A DNA stretch of 64,000 nt from NCBI GenBank assembly GCA_020630915.1, contig JAHDIF010000004.1, positions 124,001 through 188,000 on the forward strand, in the 5' to 3' direction. Position 1 is the stretch's first letter, and each line of letters begins with the position of its first letter. The notes under the pieces are model-generated. The model was not told the origin of the DNA and searched no databases. It saw only the letters and a list, made by a program, of their open reading frames with translations. The position numbers and the translations under genes were made by a program. Source of the DNA: Dokdonia sp. (lineage in GTDB: Bacteria; Bacteroidota; Bacteroidia; Flavobacteriales; Flavobacteriaceae). Of this stretch, positions 18,305 through 27,535 are shown piece after piece.

Positions 18305-20749
18305 TTACAACAAAAATTCGTGCAATTGAGCCTTACCAATGTCCTTTGTGAGCTTTATGATTATGGTTTCTTTGCGCTCTTCACTTGTGCCATAATCTCT
18401 ATAGATCGTATACTTTAAATAAGGTGGAATGATCGTATATCTGTCTTCGCCTAAATACTCAATGTTTACGATCCACAATCCATGAGGCGCTTCATCTATA
18501 ACAAACTCTTCGAACTGAAAACCAGATTTTACTTCAGATTCTAATCGCTCCTTGTTATCAAGCAAGGTATGATTCCACTTAAAATATTTATCCTGGGGAT
18601 TCACAAATTGAAATTCAAAAGGAGCTTCGCGATCTGACCACTCAATTACCATTCGTAGATCAAGTCTATATTCATTAAGCAACCACTCTTCCGGAAGACG
18701 ATCGTAGTTAATCTTATCTCTATGTCTTGCCACCAGATGTAATAACTCATGACCTAATGCCTTATCAATATCCTTAAAATTTACCCCTCGTATTTGCTCT
18801 GAAAGCATATTTATGTATAGCTCCAAGGATTTATCGTAATTACCCGTTTCTTTATAAGCATTTGCTAGGTCTCTATACGACTGGGCTTCTCCTGGAGCGA
18901 GAAGTGCCACACGTTCATAGGTCGCAAGTGCATTTTTATATTCATTAGCATTTTCATAAAGGTAAGCAAGCACACGCAGCACCTTAGAATTACCTTGAGC
19001 AACTTCTGCTAATCTTGATCTTATAAGTTGGGCATTTTCTGGATAGGCCTTTTCAAAAAACAAGGCCATATCAATAAAAAAGGTTGCATTTGTTGTATTT
19101 GCCTTTGCTAGATTTTCATATAATTCGTATTGAGCCTCTTTGCTATTTAAGGCTTGTACCTGTTTTACGTAATTAGGTTTTAACGCCTCTAGGTTTATTT
19201 GAGCTACCTTTTCATTATAATCGTTGCCCTTTATAAGTGCCTGATCTACTACCTCACCATCATTTTCTTGAAAAACAAACGCTTTTGTTTTTACAATAAA
19301 TGCTCCTCCAGAAGCAACAGTTCCATATCTAGACGTTGCTTGTATTGATTTTACAATAGAGATGCTATGTACATTTTGAGGGTCTACAAAAAGAGGAGGT
19401 TCGTTATATATGGCTTCATCTACTACCCAAATTGCCGGTGCACTTGTGTTTCCACCTCTTATGGTAAATACCGCATCACTGCCGAATCCATTAACAGTAA
19501 CTCCTGCAAATCTCCCGCGCACTATATCTCCTAAAAACTGAGCATTAGGACGTATATCTGCACTGGTAATTGTATTAATTGAAATCCCTACGGCATCTTC
19601 ATTTTTATTACCAAAACCTGCGTCCATTTGCTTCTTCTTTTGACCTTTTTTGCCCTCAAGAACTACCTCGTCCAGTAATTGATCTATTGGTGTAAGTTGT
19701 ACTTCGAGATTCCCTGTATCTTGAACAAGCATCTCTTTAGGGTACATTCCCAAATACCGTATTTGCAGAATATCTCCTTCTTGTGCGGGTATTGCAAAAG
19801 AGCCATCTGCTTTGGTAAAAAATTCTTCTAAGTCTCCTTTTATGGTAATACTCGCTTCTTGTATGGGTCCAGAGGTTGTAGTCACTTTTCCTGTAAGCAT
19901 TTCCATTTTCTGAGAGGTGTCTGGAGCATATGGAAGACCACTTTTAATCTGCTCTATACCTTCTACTATGGAGGTTGCAGAAAGATTAACATAACTCCCT
20001 GTTGTAAAGAGTGCGAGTGATTTTAAAAATCGCTCATTACTTCTGGGTAAAGAAGTAATGCTGTAGTGAGGTATCGTTCTTTTTCCTTGCCACTCTCCTA
20101 ATACTGGATTACCATCAGAAAATAGCAATACAGCATCTACATCTAGCTCCGGAAATATTTCATAGGAAGTAGCCCCTTGGTACACTAAGCTTTTTACTTG
20201 TGCTTTAAGCGCTGAAATATCTTTAGATACGGTTATCTCTTTTTGAGAGACAAGCTTGTCACTAAATACGATAAATGTGATGTCTAATGATGAGAATTGT
20301 GATACATAAGTCTCAATAAAATCCCATTCCTTTTTTACATCTCTCTTTGCAGAAGATAGTGATGCATCCCAAAAGATAGCAACTTTTTTTTGTGCCTCAA
20401 ATACAAATGGAGAAATGCTATCTGTGGCGGGTGTTAGCACAAACTTACTAGACTTGTTGTAAAAAGCTCTTATCTGATCTGCCTCTAAAACTAGGTCTTC
20501 ATAACCGTTTGCCGTAATTTTTAACTCAGACTGCGCACCTACTGTTTGATTGTATTTTCTATAATTAAAGGATCCGTTTGCATTCGTTACTACTCCTACT
20601 CCCTGATCAGAAATTCCAATTTTTACATTTTCAATTCCTTGTTGTGTTGTTGCGTCTAGAATTTTTCCTCTAAACACTGTTTGCGCTGTCAAGTTGTGTA
20701 TTGCAATCAGAAAGACTACTAAAATCAATGAATATAGCTTCTTACTCAT
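18305..20749 (-). CDS. Third paralogue (814 aa), one CarboxypepD_reg + plug module, VWA-like domain with DASLS
   Basis: VAIFWDASLSSAKRDVKKEWDFIETYV; GDIVRGRFAGVTVNGFGSDAVFTIRGGN...VHSISIVKSIQATSRYGTVASGGAFIVKTK; LRMVIEWSDREAPFEFQFVNPQ. Confidence 0.75.
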   Translation of the reverse strand: MSKKLYSLILVVFLIAIHNLTAQTVFRGKILDATTQQGIENVKIGISDQGVGVVTNANGSFNYRKYNQTVGAQSELKITANGYEDLVLEADQIRAFYNKSSKFVLTPATDSISPFVFEAQKKVAIFWDASLSSAKRDVKKEWDFIETYVSQFSSLDITFIVFSDKLVSQKEITVSKDISALKAQVKSLVYQGATSYEIFPELDVDAVLLFSDGNPVLGEWQGKRTIPHYSITSLPRSNERFLKSLALFTTGSYVNLSATSIVEGIEQIKSGLPYAPDTSQKMEMLTGKVTTTSGPIQEASITIKGDLEEFFTKADGSFAIPAQEGDILQIRYLGMYPKEMLVQDTGNLEVQLTPIDQLLDEVVLEGKKGQKKKQMDAGFGNKNEDAVGISINTITSADIRPNAQFLGDIVRGRFAGVTVNGFGSDAVFTIRGGNTSAPAIWVVDEAIYNEPPLFVDPQNVHSISIVKSIQATSRYGTVASGGAFIVKTKAFVFQENDGEVVDQALIKGNDYNEKVAQINLEALKPNYVKQVQALNSKEAQYELYENLAKANTTNATFFIDMALFFEKAYPENAQLIRSRLAEVAQGNSKVLRVLAYLYENANEYKNALATYERVALLAPGEAQSYRDLANAYKETGNYDKSLELYINMLSEQIRGVNFKDIDKALGHELLHLVARHRDKINYDRLPEEWLLNEYRLDLRMVIEWSDREAPFEFQFVNPQDKYFKWNHTLLDNKERLESEVKSGFQFEEFVIDEAPHGLWIVNIEYLGEDRYTIIPPYLKYTIYRDYGTSEERKETIIIKLTKDIGKAQLHEFLL

Positions 20750-20836
20750 AATGGATCATTTTCAATAGTCAAATATACCTAAGGATATGATATCATTTTC
20801 AGTAAAAGATCTTAAAATATGAGGTTTACGGGTTAC

Positions 20837-20850
20837 GCTTTCGCGAAAGC
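20837..20850. repeat. GCTTTCGCGAAAGC palindrome, intergenic (divergent promoters)
   Basis: Exact 14-mer. Confidence 0.95.
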
Positions 20851-20912
20851 ATACCCTTTTCATTTTTAGTTTATCCAGTTAATCTTTAACTTTAGTAAAA
20901 ATATAGCAACTT

Positions 20913-22325
20913 ATGAAACGTCGATCCTTTATCAAACAAACAGCTGCTGCAAGCGCCGCATTTTCTATTGTGCCTAGTCACGTACTAGGTGGAAATCACA
21001 TTGCACCTAGTGACACATTATACATCGCTGGTGTAGGTGTAGGGGGCCGTGGCGGCGGTGTTGTGAGAGAAATGACACAACACGGAAACGTAAAATTTGT
21101 TGCCCTGTGCGATGTAGATGATAAAATGGGAGAAGCGAGTTATAAAATGCATCCTAAAGCTAGCAAATACCGTGATTTTAGACGTATTTATGACAATCAC
21201 CTAAAGGATATAGACGCCATAATGGTGGGTACTCCCGATCATACGCACGCCACTATCGCACTCCCTTTTATGAAGGCTAAAAAACATGCCTATGTAGAGA
21301 AGCCACTTACGCATAACATATACGAAGCACGTTTAATGGCACAAGTAGCCAAGGAGCAAGGCATAACCACCCAAATGGGAAATCAAGGAGCCTCTAGTGA
21401 AGGTATACGACAAGCGCAAGAATGGATTGACGCAGGAACTATTGGAAAAGTGCATCGTGTAGACTGTTGGACCAATAGACCTGTATGGCCACAGGGCTTT
21501 AAACATATTACTGAGGGAATGCCCGTGCCAGATAACTTAGACTGGGATTTGTGGTTAGGTCCTGCATCTTATAGACAGTATAACAAAAATTATCTTCCTT
21601 TTAAATGGAGAGGGTTTTGGGATTTTGGAACGGGCGCTATGGGTGATATGGGCTGTCATATTATGGAAACTCCTTTTAAAACACTGGATCTAGGTTTCCC
21701 TTATGAGGCAGAAGCTAGTTGCACCACCATTTGGTCTGGAGACTTTGTAGAAGCAGATTATGCAGAGGCTTGCCCACCTAGTTCTATCGTACGTTTAAAG
21801 TTTGACTCTCAAAAACACGGAGATGTTTCTCTTAACTGGTATGATGGTGGTATTATGCCAGACCTGCCTTCTGAATTAAAAGATAATGAGGCTCCAGGAG
21901 GAAATGGCGGCGGTAGCATCTTTTATGGTAGTGATGGTATTATGATCACAAATACCTACTCTGGAAACCCAAGATTGCTCCCTAGCGAGCGAATGAAAGA
22001 TTTTAAAGCTCCTGCAAAAACAATCGCCCGCGTGGAGCACTCACACGCAGGAGAGTTTATAGAAGCTTGTATACACGGGAAATCTACTTCCTCACCTTTT
22101 TCTTATGGTGGTCCACTAACGGAGTCTGTACTTATGGGGAATCTTGCCATAAAAGCATTCCAGTTTAAACAACTCAAAAAAGGTAAAAAGATAGGCGATT
22201 GGGATCCTTATGAGTATCCAGGACGCCGAACCATCAAATGGGATGGCCCCAATATGAGAGTAACTAATTATGACGCTGCAAATGCATGGGTAAAAAGAGA
22301 GTATCGCAAGGGATGGGAATTATAA
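20913..22325 (+). CDS. Gfo/Idh/MocA family oxidoreductase with Tat-like signal
   Basis: MKRRSFIKQTAAASAAFSIVPSHVLGG; GVGGRGGGVVREM, EKPLTHNIYEARLMAQVAKEQGI. Confidence 0.88.
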   Translation: MKRRSFIKQTAAASAAFSIVPSHVLGGNHIAPSDTLYIAGVGVGGRGGGVVREMTQHGNVKFVALCDVDDKMGEASYKMHPKASKYRDFRRIYDNHLKDIDAIMVGTPDHTHATIALPFMKAKKHAYVEKPLTHNIYEARLMAQVAKEQGITTQMGNQGASSEGIRQAQEWIDAGTIGKVHRVDCWTNRPVWPQGFKHITEGMPVPDNLDWDLWLGPASYRQYNKNYLPFKWRGFWDFGTGAMGDMGCHIMETPFKTLDLGFPYEAEASCTTIWSGDFVEADYAEACPPSSIVRLKFDSQKHGDVSLNWYDGGIMPDLPSELKDNEAPGGNGGGSIFYGSDGIMITNTYSGNPRLLPSERMKDFKAPAKTIARVEHSHAGEFIEACIHGKSTSSPFSYGGPLTESVLMGNLAIKAFQFKQLKKGKKIGDWDPYEYPGRRTIKWDGPNMRVTNYDAANAWVKREYRKGWEL

Positions 22326-22369
22326 GAAATTAGGTGATTGTTTATGAAAGTCTATAGGCTTAGAAGCTT

Positions 22370-23119
22370 TTATTCCATTTTGCCAAACCAAACTATACTG
22401 TCTTTCCAACATAGCTTGTGATAGTCAACATTCGAATTCGTATAAACTCTAAATATATCCCCTATATCCGCTTCCGTTAAGTAGTCTCGAATTGAATCTA
22501 ATTGTGGCTTTTGGATGCTTTTATCCGCAATTAAATTGTAGTGCACTTTTGATTGCATGTTCTTTCCAGAGAGTGCTAATTCGTTATAAGTAATAAACTT
22601 GATGTTAGATAGGTTTATAATTTTCCCGTCTATACGTTTAACATTAATTTTTCTATTTTCATTATCATATCCGACGTAAATATCTAACCCCAAGGAAGAT
22701 GTTGGCTCCTTATCTAAATACTTATCAATAGGCAGATTAATAGATTGATTGTTACGCTTGAGTTGATAGTCAAAAGCATCTTTTATTCTTGTTAACGCTG
22801 GTCCAAAAGAACTATCACCTCGCTTTTTAATAAAAAGTGTGTCATTGTTTTTGCTTAACCGAAACTCTAGTTTTTGCCTTTTTAAAGCCTTGTTCTCCAT
22901 TCCTTTTAATGGGTTGAGGTATAGGTCAGACCCCTGAACACTCCATTCATTAATGTATTTAACACCCCATTCGTTAAAAATTAAAGAGTCTTGGTAAAAT
23001 TCAAATTCGCTTTGAAATCCTAGATAACTCCAATTGCCTATTAGCCTTTCCTCAGCTCTGTCTGCCGAACAGGACAAAAAGCCTAAAGCAACCATCATTA
23101 CCCGACAGATAATTCTCAT
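22370..23119 (-). CDS. Hypothetical lipoprotein
   Basis: Lipobox-like ALGFLSCSAD; lipocalin-like GNWSYLGF. Confidence 0.55.
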   Translation of the reverse strand: MRIICRVMMVALGFLSCSADRAEERLIGNWSYLGFQSEFEFYQDSLIFNEWGVKYINEWSVQGSDLYLNPLKGMENKALKRQKLEFRLSKNNDTLFIKKRGDSSFGPALTRIKDAFDYQLKRNNQSINLPIDKYLDKEPTSSLGLDIYVGYDNENRKINVKRIDGKIINLSNIKFITYNELALSGKNMQSKVHYNLIADKSIQKPQLDSIRDYLTEADIGDIFRVYTNSNVDYHKLCWKDSIVWFGKME

Positions 23120-23132
23120 ACTCTCGTTTTAG

Positions 23133-23966
23133 TCATTCCTTCTTTAAAATCTTAGCCTTATTCTTTAGTCCTGAGACCGTAATATTTCCATCACCATACA
23201 GTTGTAAGGTACTCGTATCTTTAGCATAGAGCGTTATGTTTTCTTTTACGTTTACAGTTCCCTCTGCTTTGTCTTTTAGATTTATTTCTACAGCATTCAA
23301 TGAAGCGTCTTTCGCCAGCAACTTGCCATTATCCTTGATGTTGATCTGGGCATTTGTTGCGCTACCACTCATCGTTAACTTACTGTAGTCTATCACATTC
23401 ATACTTAAACTATCTGTAATCGCAGAAACTTTTAAAGAAGATCGATCGTTCAATTGAAATTTTGCCCGTTTTGTTGTGCTCTCTAAATTTCCAGAGGCAT
23501 CAAGATTAAGAGAAACAACTATGTTGTTTGTATAATCTATGTCTAGATCAAACTTGGCCGATTTCCCTGCGATAATATTTAAATTAGAACCATTTAATTT
23601 TTTATTAGATTCCAGTTGTGCTCCATTATGTAGCTCTACTCTAGCGAGATCAGATGTTTTAATAAGTACATTAAATTTTTTCTTTTTTGTAATACGATGC
23701 GTTAATGAGACAGACAGTGTACTATCTGCCACTCCAAATTGCACAACCTCAATAAGATTATCATCCGTCTCAATACTATACCCATTCTCATCGCCTTGTA
23801 TTAGCTCTACATCAATATCCCCATCTATAGTAATTGCATTAAATGGCTCTGTAATAGACACCTCTTTTAACTCTACAATTCCAGAACCCTTTATTTTAGG
23901 AAGCTTCTGAGCAGCAACCGTTACCGTACATAGTACCGCAGCGAGTAGTATAAAAATATTTTTCAT
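23133..23966 (-). CDS. Head-GIN (DUF2807-like) secreted protein
   Basis: Signal peptide; FNAITIDGDIDVELIQGDENGYSIETDDNLIEVV. Confidence 0.75.
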   Translation of the reverse strand: MKNIFILLAAVLCTVTVAAQKLPKIKGSGIVELKEVSITEPFNAITIDGDIDVELIQGDENGYSIETDDNLIEVVQFGVADSTLSVSLTHRITKKKKFNVLIKTSDLARVELHNGAQLESNKKLNGSNLNIIAGKSAKFDLDIDYTNNIVVSLNLDASGNLESTTKRAKFQLNDRSSLKVSAITDSLSMNVIDYSKLTMSGSATNAQINIKDNGKLLAKDASLNAVEINLKDKAEGTVNVKENITLYAKDTSTLQLYGDGNITVSGLKNKAKILKKE

Positions 23967-23991
23967 AGTTTCTTTTTTATAAGAGTATACA

Positions 23992-24774
23992 TTACTTTCC
24001 TGGAAAAGCCGCCTTTCGCTTTTCTAAAAAGGCCGTAGTCCCTTCGGTAAAATCTTCTGTTCCAAAACAGTTTCCAAAAGCAGCTATTTCTGCATCAAAA
24101 CCATTTACTCCTTCTTTATAGCCTGCATTTACAGCTCCTATCGCTTCAGCAATAGCTACCGAAGAGTTACGCATTATTTTTCCTGCAAGCTTTTCGGCTA
24201 ATGGTAAAAGTTCTTCTTGTGCCACAAGGTGGTTTATCAATCCGTATTCTAACGCGGTATTGGCATCTATCATTCCTGCGGTCATAATCATCTCCATCGC
24301 ACGTCCTTTGCCTATTAACTGCGGTAATCTTTGTGTGCCTCCGTAACCAGGAATCACACCCAGTGATACTTCTGGTAATCCCATACGTGCATTGTCACTT
24401 GCAATCCTAAAGTGTGCAGACATCGCGAGTTCTAATCCACCCCCCAAAGCAAAACCATTTACGGCTGCGATTACGGGAGTTCCTAAATTTTCGACAAAAT
24501 CAAATAAGATTTCTTGCCCTTGCCTTGCCAAGTTTGCTCCTTCTGCCACATCAAAATCTGCAAATTCAGAAATATCTGCACCCGCAACAAAAGCTTTCTC
24601 TCCAGATCCGGTAAGAATAATTGCTTTGGTAGAGGGGTCTTGGTCTGCTTTCGCGAAAGCGTCATGCAACTCCTCAATAGTTACCTTGTTAAGCGCATTA
24701 AGCTTAGATGGACGATTAATTGTAAGGGTTGTAATCCCGTTTTGACTTTCTGATAGTATGTTGTTGTATGACAT
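23992..24774 (-). CDS. Enoyl-CoA hydratase/isomerase family protein
   Basis: AFVAGADISEF, NGFALGGGLELAMSAHFRIAS, GVIPGYGGTQRL. Confidence 0.92.
   Translation of the reverse strand: MSYNNILSESQNGITTLTINRPSKLNALNKVTIEELHDAFAKADQDPSTKAIILTGSGEKAFVAGADISEFADFDVAEGANLARQGQEILFDFVENLGTPVIAAVNGFALGGGLELAMSAHFRIASDNARMGLPEVSLGVIPGYGGTQRLPQLIGKGRAMEMIMTAGMIDANTALEYGLINHLVAQEELLPLAEKLAGKIMRNSSVAIAEAIGAVNAGYKEGVNGFDAEIAAFGNCFGTEDFTEGTTAFLEKRKAAFPGK
24647..24660. repeat. GCTTTCGCGAAAGC palindrome (enoyl-CoA hydratase, AFAK)
   Basis: Exact 14-mer. Confidence 0.95.
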
Positions 24775-24840
24775 GCAATTAAATTTGCGCGAAGGCGGAA
24801 ATCTCATCCACGCATTCGCAATTGTTCTTTCATTTATAAG

Positions 24841-24860
24841 TTTCCCGTCTTCACGGGAAA
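24841..24860. repeat. TTTCCCGTcttcACGGGAAA palindromic element (TTCCC-family)
   Basis: 8-bp inverted arms, 4-nt loop. Confidence 0.5.
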
Positions 24861-24907
24861 TAATTGAAGCGTCAAAGAGCTCGCTATTCCACTCTACACG
24901 ACCTAAC

Positions 24908-26359
24908 CTATTCTCTAGGAAAAGTTACGGTAAAAGTAGTTCCTTTACCTTCTTGCGAGACAAAAGTAATACTTCCGCTATAGGTTTCTACTATATTTTT
25001 TACCATTGCTAGACCCAGTCCCATCCCACTGGTTTTAGTAGTAAATTTTGGTTGGAAAATCTTAGGCTTATTCTCTTCACTTATCCCGATACCATTATCC
25101 ATCACGGCAATGATCACTACGGTATCACTAGCATCTACACTTACCATTATTTGAGGCTCACTTGTATTTTTTGTAGCCTGAATGGCATTTTTTACCAGAT
25201 TAGTAACTACCCGTATGAGCTGGGTGCGATCAAATTTTGCAAGGATGTCTTGGTCTGCTTTCGCGAAAGCAATATTACGTTCCCTAAAAATATCTAGCGC
25301 TAGTTTTACCACTTTGCCCACATTTAAAATCTCACTCTGCTGGGCAGGCATGTCTGCAAAGTTGCTAAACGCCGAAGCAATACTACTCATCGTATCTATT
25401 TGCTGGATGAGTGTGTTACTATATTCCTTTATTTTCTGATTAATTTCTGAATCTTGCGGATCAAAACGACGTTCAAAACTCTGTACCGTAAGTCGCATAG
25501 GCGTTAACGGGTTTTTAATCTCGTGTGCCACTTGTTTTGCCATCTCTCGCCAGGCAGCCTCGCGCTCGCTCTGTGCCAGTTGTACAGCGCTCTCTTCTAG
25601 CTCATCAATCATCCCGTTGTAGGCAGAAACTAAGGTGAGCAGCTCGTTAGGAAGGCTTTGCGTGTTTAGTTTCTCGTTACGCTTATCTAGTTGCGTCTGT
25701 TTAATATTATCTTCTATAGTTTTTAATCTATTTGTAATAGATCGCGCTAAGTAAAACGCAAGAATAATAGCGGTAATAAAAACCAGAAGCGCCACAATAC
25801 CCATACGCCACAGAAGTTCTCCCATCTCCTTATTGATAAAAGAATCTGTGTCTTCATATTGAATTTGTAATATAGCAAGCGGCTTAAAACGCGGGTCGTT
25901 TACATAGGAGTAGGACAGCTGCTGAGGAGGATCAGATTTAATACTTTTTACAATTCGCTTATTTTCTGACTCTGTTATGGTATCTAATAACGTGAGTGCA
26001 ATAGGCTCTAAGGGAGTGGCATTAAAGAGTTTTTCTGTACTGGATATAAGCGGCTCCCCTTTTAAGTCGTACAGTGTTACATTCTCTCCATGAATACGAG
26101 CAATTTCAAAAATTTCATCCTTGAAGATATACTCCATTTTCTCTGTAATGAGCTCATAGGAAGTACTTTTTAAGGTGCGATCAATATCCTTTTTGATACT
26201 GGTTTCCTTGCGTTCTAGTCGTTCTTTATTATAATCGCGTATTTGCTCCCTGTATTGATAATACGTAATTCCAGAAATAAGAGCAAAGGCAATAACCACC
26301 AGTAAAAACATGGAAGTAAAAATGCGTGACCCTAAAGAATTTCTATTAAATGTGAGCAT
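24908..26359 (-). CDS. Membrane sensor histidine kinase (HAMP, NtrY-like)
   Basis: EAAWREMAKQVAHEIKNPLTPMRLTVQ H-box; DNGIGISEENKPKIFQPKFTTKTSGMGLGLAMVKNIVE. Confidence 0.93.
   Translation of the reverse strand: MLTFNRNSLGSRIFTSMFLLVVIAFALISGITYYQYREQIRDYNKERLERKETSIKKDIDRTLKSTSYELITEKMEYIFKDEIFEIARIHGENVTLYDLKGEPLISSTEKLFNATPLEPIALTLLDTITESENKRIVKSIKSDPPQQLSYSYVNDPRFKPLAILQIQYEDTDSFINKEMGELLWRMGIVALLVFITAIILAFYLARSITNRLKTIEDNIKQTQLDKRNEKLNTQSLPNELLTLVSAYNGMIDELEESAVQLAQSEREAAWREMAKQVAHEIKNPLTPMRLTVQSFERRFDPQDSEINQKIKEYSNTLIQQIDTMSSIASAFSNFADMPAQQSEILNVGKVVKLALDIFRERNIAFAKADQDILAKFDRTQLIRVVTNLVKNAIQATKNTSEPQIMVSVDASDTVVIIAVMDNGIGISEENKPKIFQPKFTTKTSGMGLGLAMVKNIVETYSGSITFVSQEGKGTTFTVTFPRE
25257..25270. 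repeat. GCTTTCGCGAAAGC palindrome (histidine kinase, AFAK)
   Basis: Exact 14-mer. Confidence 0.95.
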
Positions 26360-26387
26360 AATGCTAAGCTAGCAAATATCGTGCTAA

Positions 26388-26939
26388 TTAAGCCTCTGGA
26401 TTTTTATCTTGAATCTTTTTGTACAATTTAATGCCTAGCATAAGCAATACCCCAAGACATATAATGCCTATCACACCCCAAATCCAATTGACCGCGCTCT
26501 TCGTAACAGCAAGAAAGACAACAGCAAATAATATGATCGTAGCCCCTTCGTTCCAGATGCGCATAAACTTAGAGGAATACTTAAAAATTCCAGATTGTAA
26601 TTGCTTATGTATTTTCCAAGTCCTATGATGATAGATATATAGTAATATCACAAATCCTAACTTTATTTGCATCCAAGGATTCTCTAAAAGTGACGGCTGC
26701 GTGTGCAACATAAGTATAGCAAATAGGGTGCAGAGTACTAATGACGGAGCCGTAATTATTTTCCAAAGACGTTTAGCCATCAAACTTAACTGCTTCCCTA
26801 ATATCTCTCGATCTGGAGAGGACTTTTCATTTGCCTCTACTTGATACACAAATAACCGAGGCATATAAAACAAGCCTGCGAACCAAGTCACCATAAAGAT
26901 GATGTGGAGGGATTTAAAATAGAGGTAGTAGTCTAGCAT
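26388..26939 (-). CDS. hemJ: Protoporphyrinogen IX oxidase HemJ/CopD family
   Basis: MLDYYLYFKSLHIIFMVTWFAGLFYMPRLFVYQVEA. Confidence 0.85.
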   Translation of the reverse strand: MLDYYLYFKSLHIIFMVTWFAGLFYMPRLFVYQVEANEKSSPDREILGKQLSLMAKRLWKIITAPSLVLCTLFAILMLHTQPSLLENPWMQIKLGFVILLYIYHHRTWKIHKQLQSGIFKYSSKFMRIWNEGATIILFAVVFLAVTKSAVNWIWGVIGIICLGVLLMLGIKLYKKIQDKNPEA

Positions 26940-26943
26940 TAGA

Positions 26944-26951
26944 CAAAGATA
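26944..26951 (-). promoter_or_regulatory. Candidate -7 element TATCTTTG of hemJ
   Basis: Exact TAnnTTTG on minus strand abutting the hemJ start codon. Confidence 0.4.
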
Positions 26952-26969
26952 ATAGTAACGCTGGTAATC

Positions 26970-27077
26970 TCGGTACAATTTCACTTACGTGAAATCACTC
27001 GATCACCTAAGATTTTTATTTTGTTAACGGTGGTTGAGTGTTTTTGATGAAGTACAGCGGAATCAAAAATGTATCGA
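26970..27077 (+). repeat. Cloverleaf repeat copy 1 (left of GIY-YIG gene)
   Basis: TCGGTAC/GTATCGA outer stem; ATTTCAC-ttac-GTGAAAT; CACTCGATCACC/GGTGGTTGAGTG; TTTTTGAT/ATCAAAAA. Confidence 0.85.
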
Positions 27078-27097
27078 AACCACAAAGGCCCATATTA

Positions 27098-27385
27098 TTA
27101 TTTAAATATCTTTTTCGCAAGCTTAGGTAATAAATAGGCTTCACCATGCATAAGAGCTTCTCGTTTCTTTCGGCTCCAGCCTTGAACTTGCTTTTCTCTG
27201 TAAAAAGCCTCGTCTATTCTTGAATATTCTTCATAATACAGGAGCTCTACAGGCAACCTTCTTGCTGTGTACATAGCGCCTTTACCTTCTTGATGCTGTC
27301 GTAGTCTTCTTTCTAAATCTTTAGTGCTGCCCACATAATAAGAATTATCAAAACACCTTAGTATGTACATATAGCCTTTAGTCAT
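27098..27385 (-). CDS. GIY-YIG nuclease family protein (stand-alone, 95 aa)
   Basis: [76 protein letters not shown]. Confidence 0.93.
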   Translation of the reverse strand: MTKGYMYILRCFDNSYYVGSTKDLERRLRQHQEGKGAMYTARRLPVELLYYEEYSRIDEAFYREKQVQGWSRKKREALMHGEAYLLPKLAKKIFK

Positions 27386-27418
27386 TAATAAGTTTTTGAT
27401 CTTTTAAATCCGGCAATC

Positions 27419-27527
27419 TCGATACAATTTTGCTCAAGCAAAATCACTCGATCACTTAAGATTGTTCTTCTACAAAGGTGGTTGAGTGATTTTGAAAATA
27501 GCGCAGCGGCTTTCAAAATAGTATCGA
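27419..27527 (+). repeat. Cloverleaf repeat copy 2 (right of GIY-YIG gene)
   Basis: TCGATAC/GTATCGA outer stem; ATTTTGC-tcaa-GCAAAAT; CACTCGATCAC/GTGGTTGAGTG; ATTTTGAAA/TTTCAAAAT; same orientation as copy 1. Confidence 0.88.
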
Positions 27528-27535
27528 AACCTAAT

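Noticed and set aside
10934-20749. Annotation of the three large proteins as SusC/TonB-dependent receptors
   Set aside because: Plug-like motifs are present but no C-terminal beta-barrel; TPR and DUF2135-like domains follow instead.
27098-27385. GIY-YIG ORF as UvrC
   Set aside because: Only 95 aa with no UvrC-specific regions; it is a stand-alone small GIY-YIG protein.
26970-27527. Cloverleaf repeats as tRNA genes
   Set aside because: Four-stem layout is tRNA-like, but stem lengths, loop sizes and T-loop GTTCRANNC are wrong.
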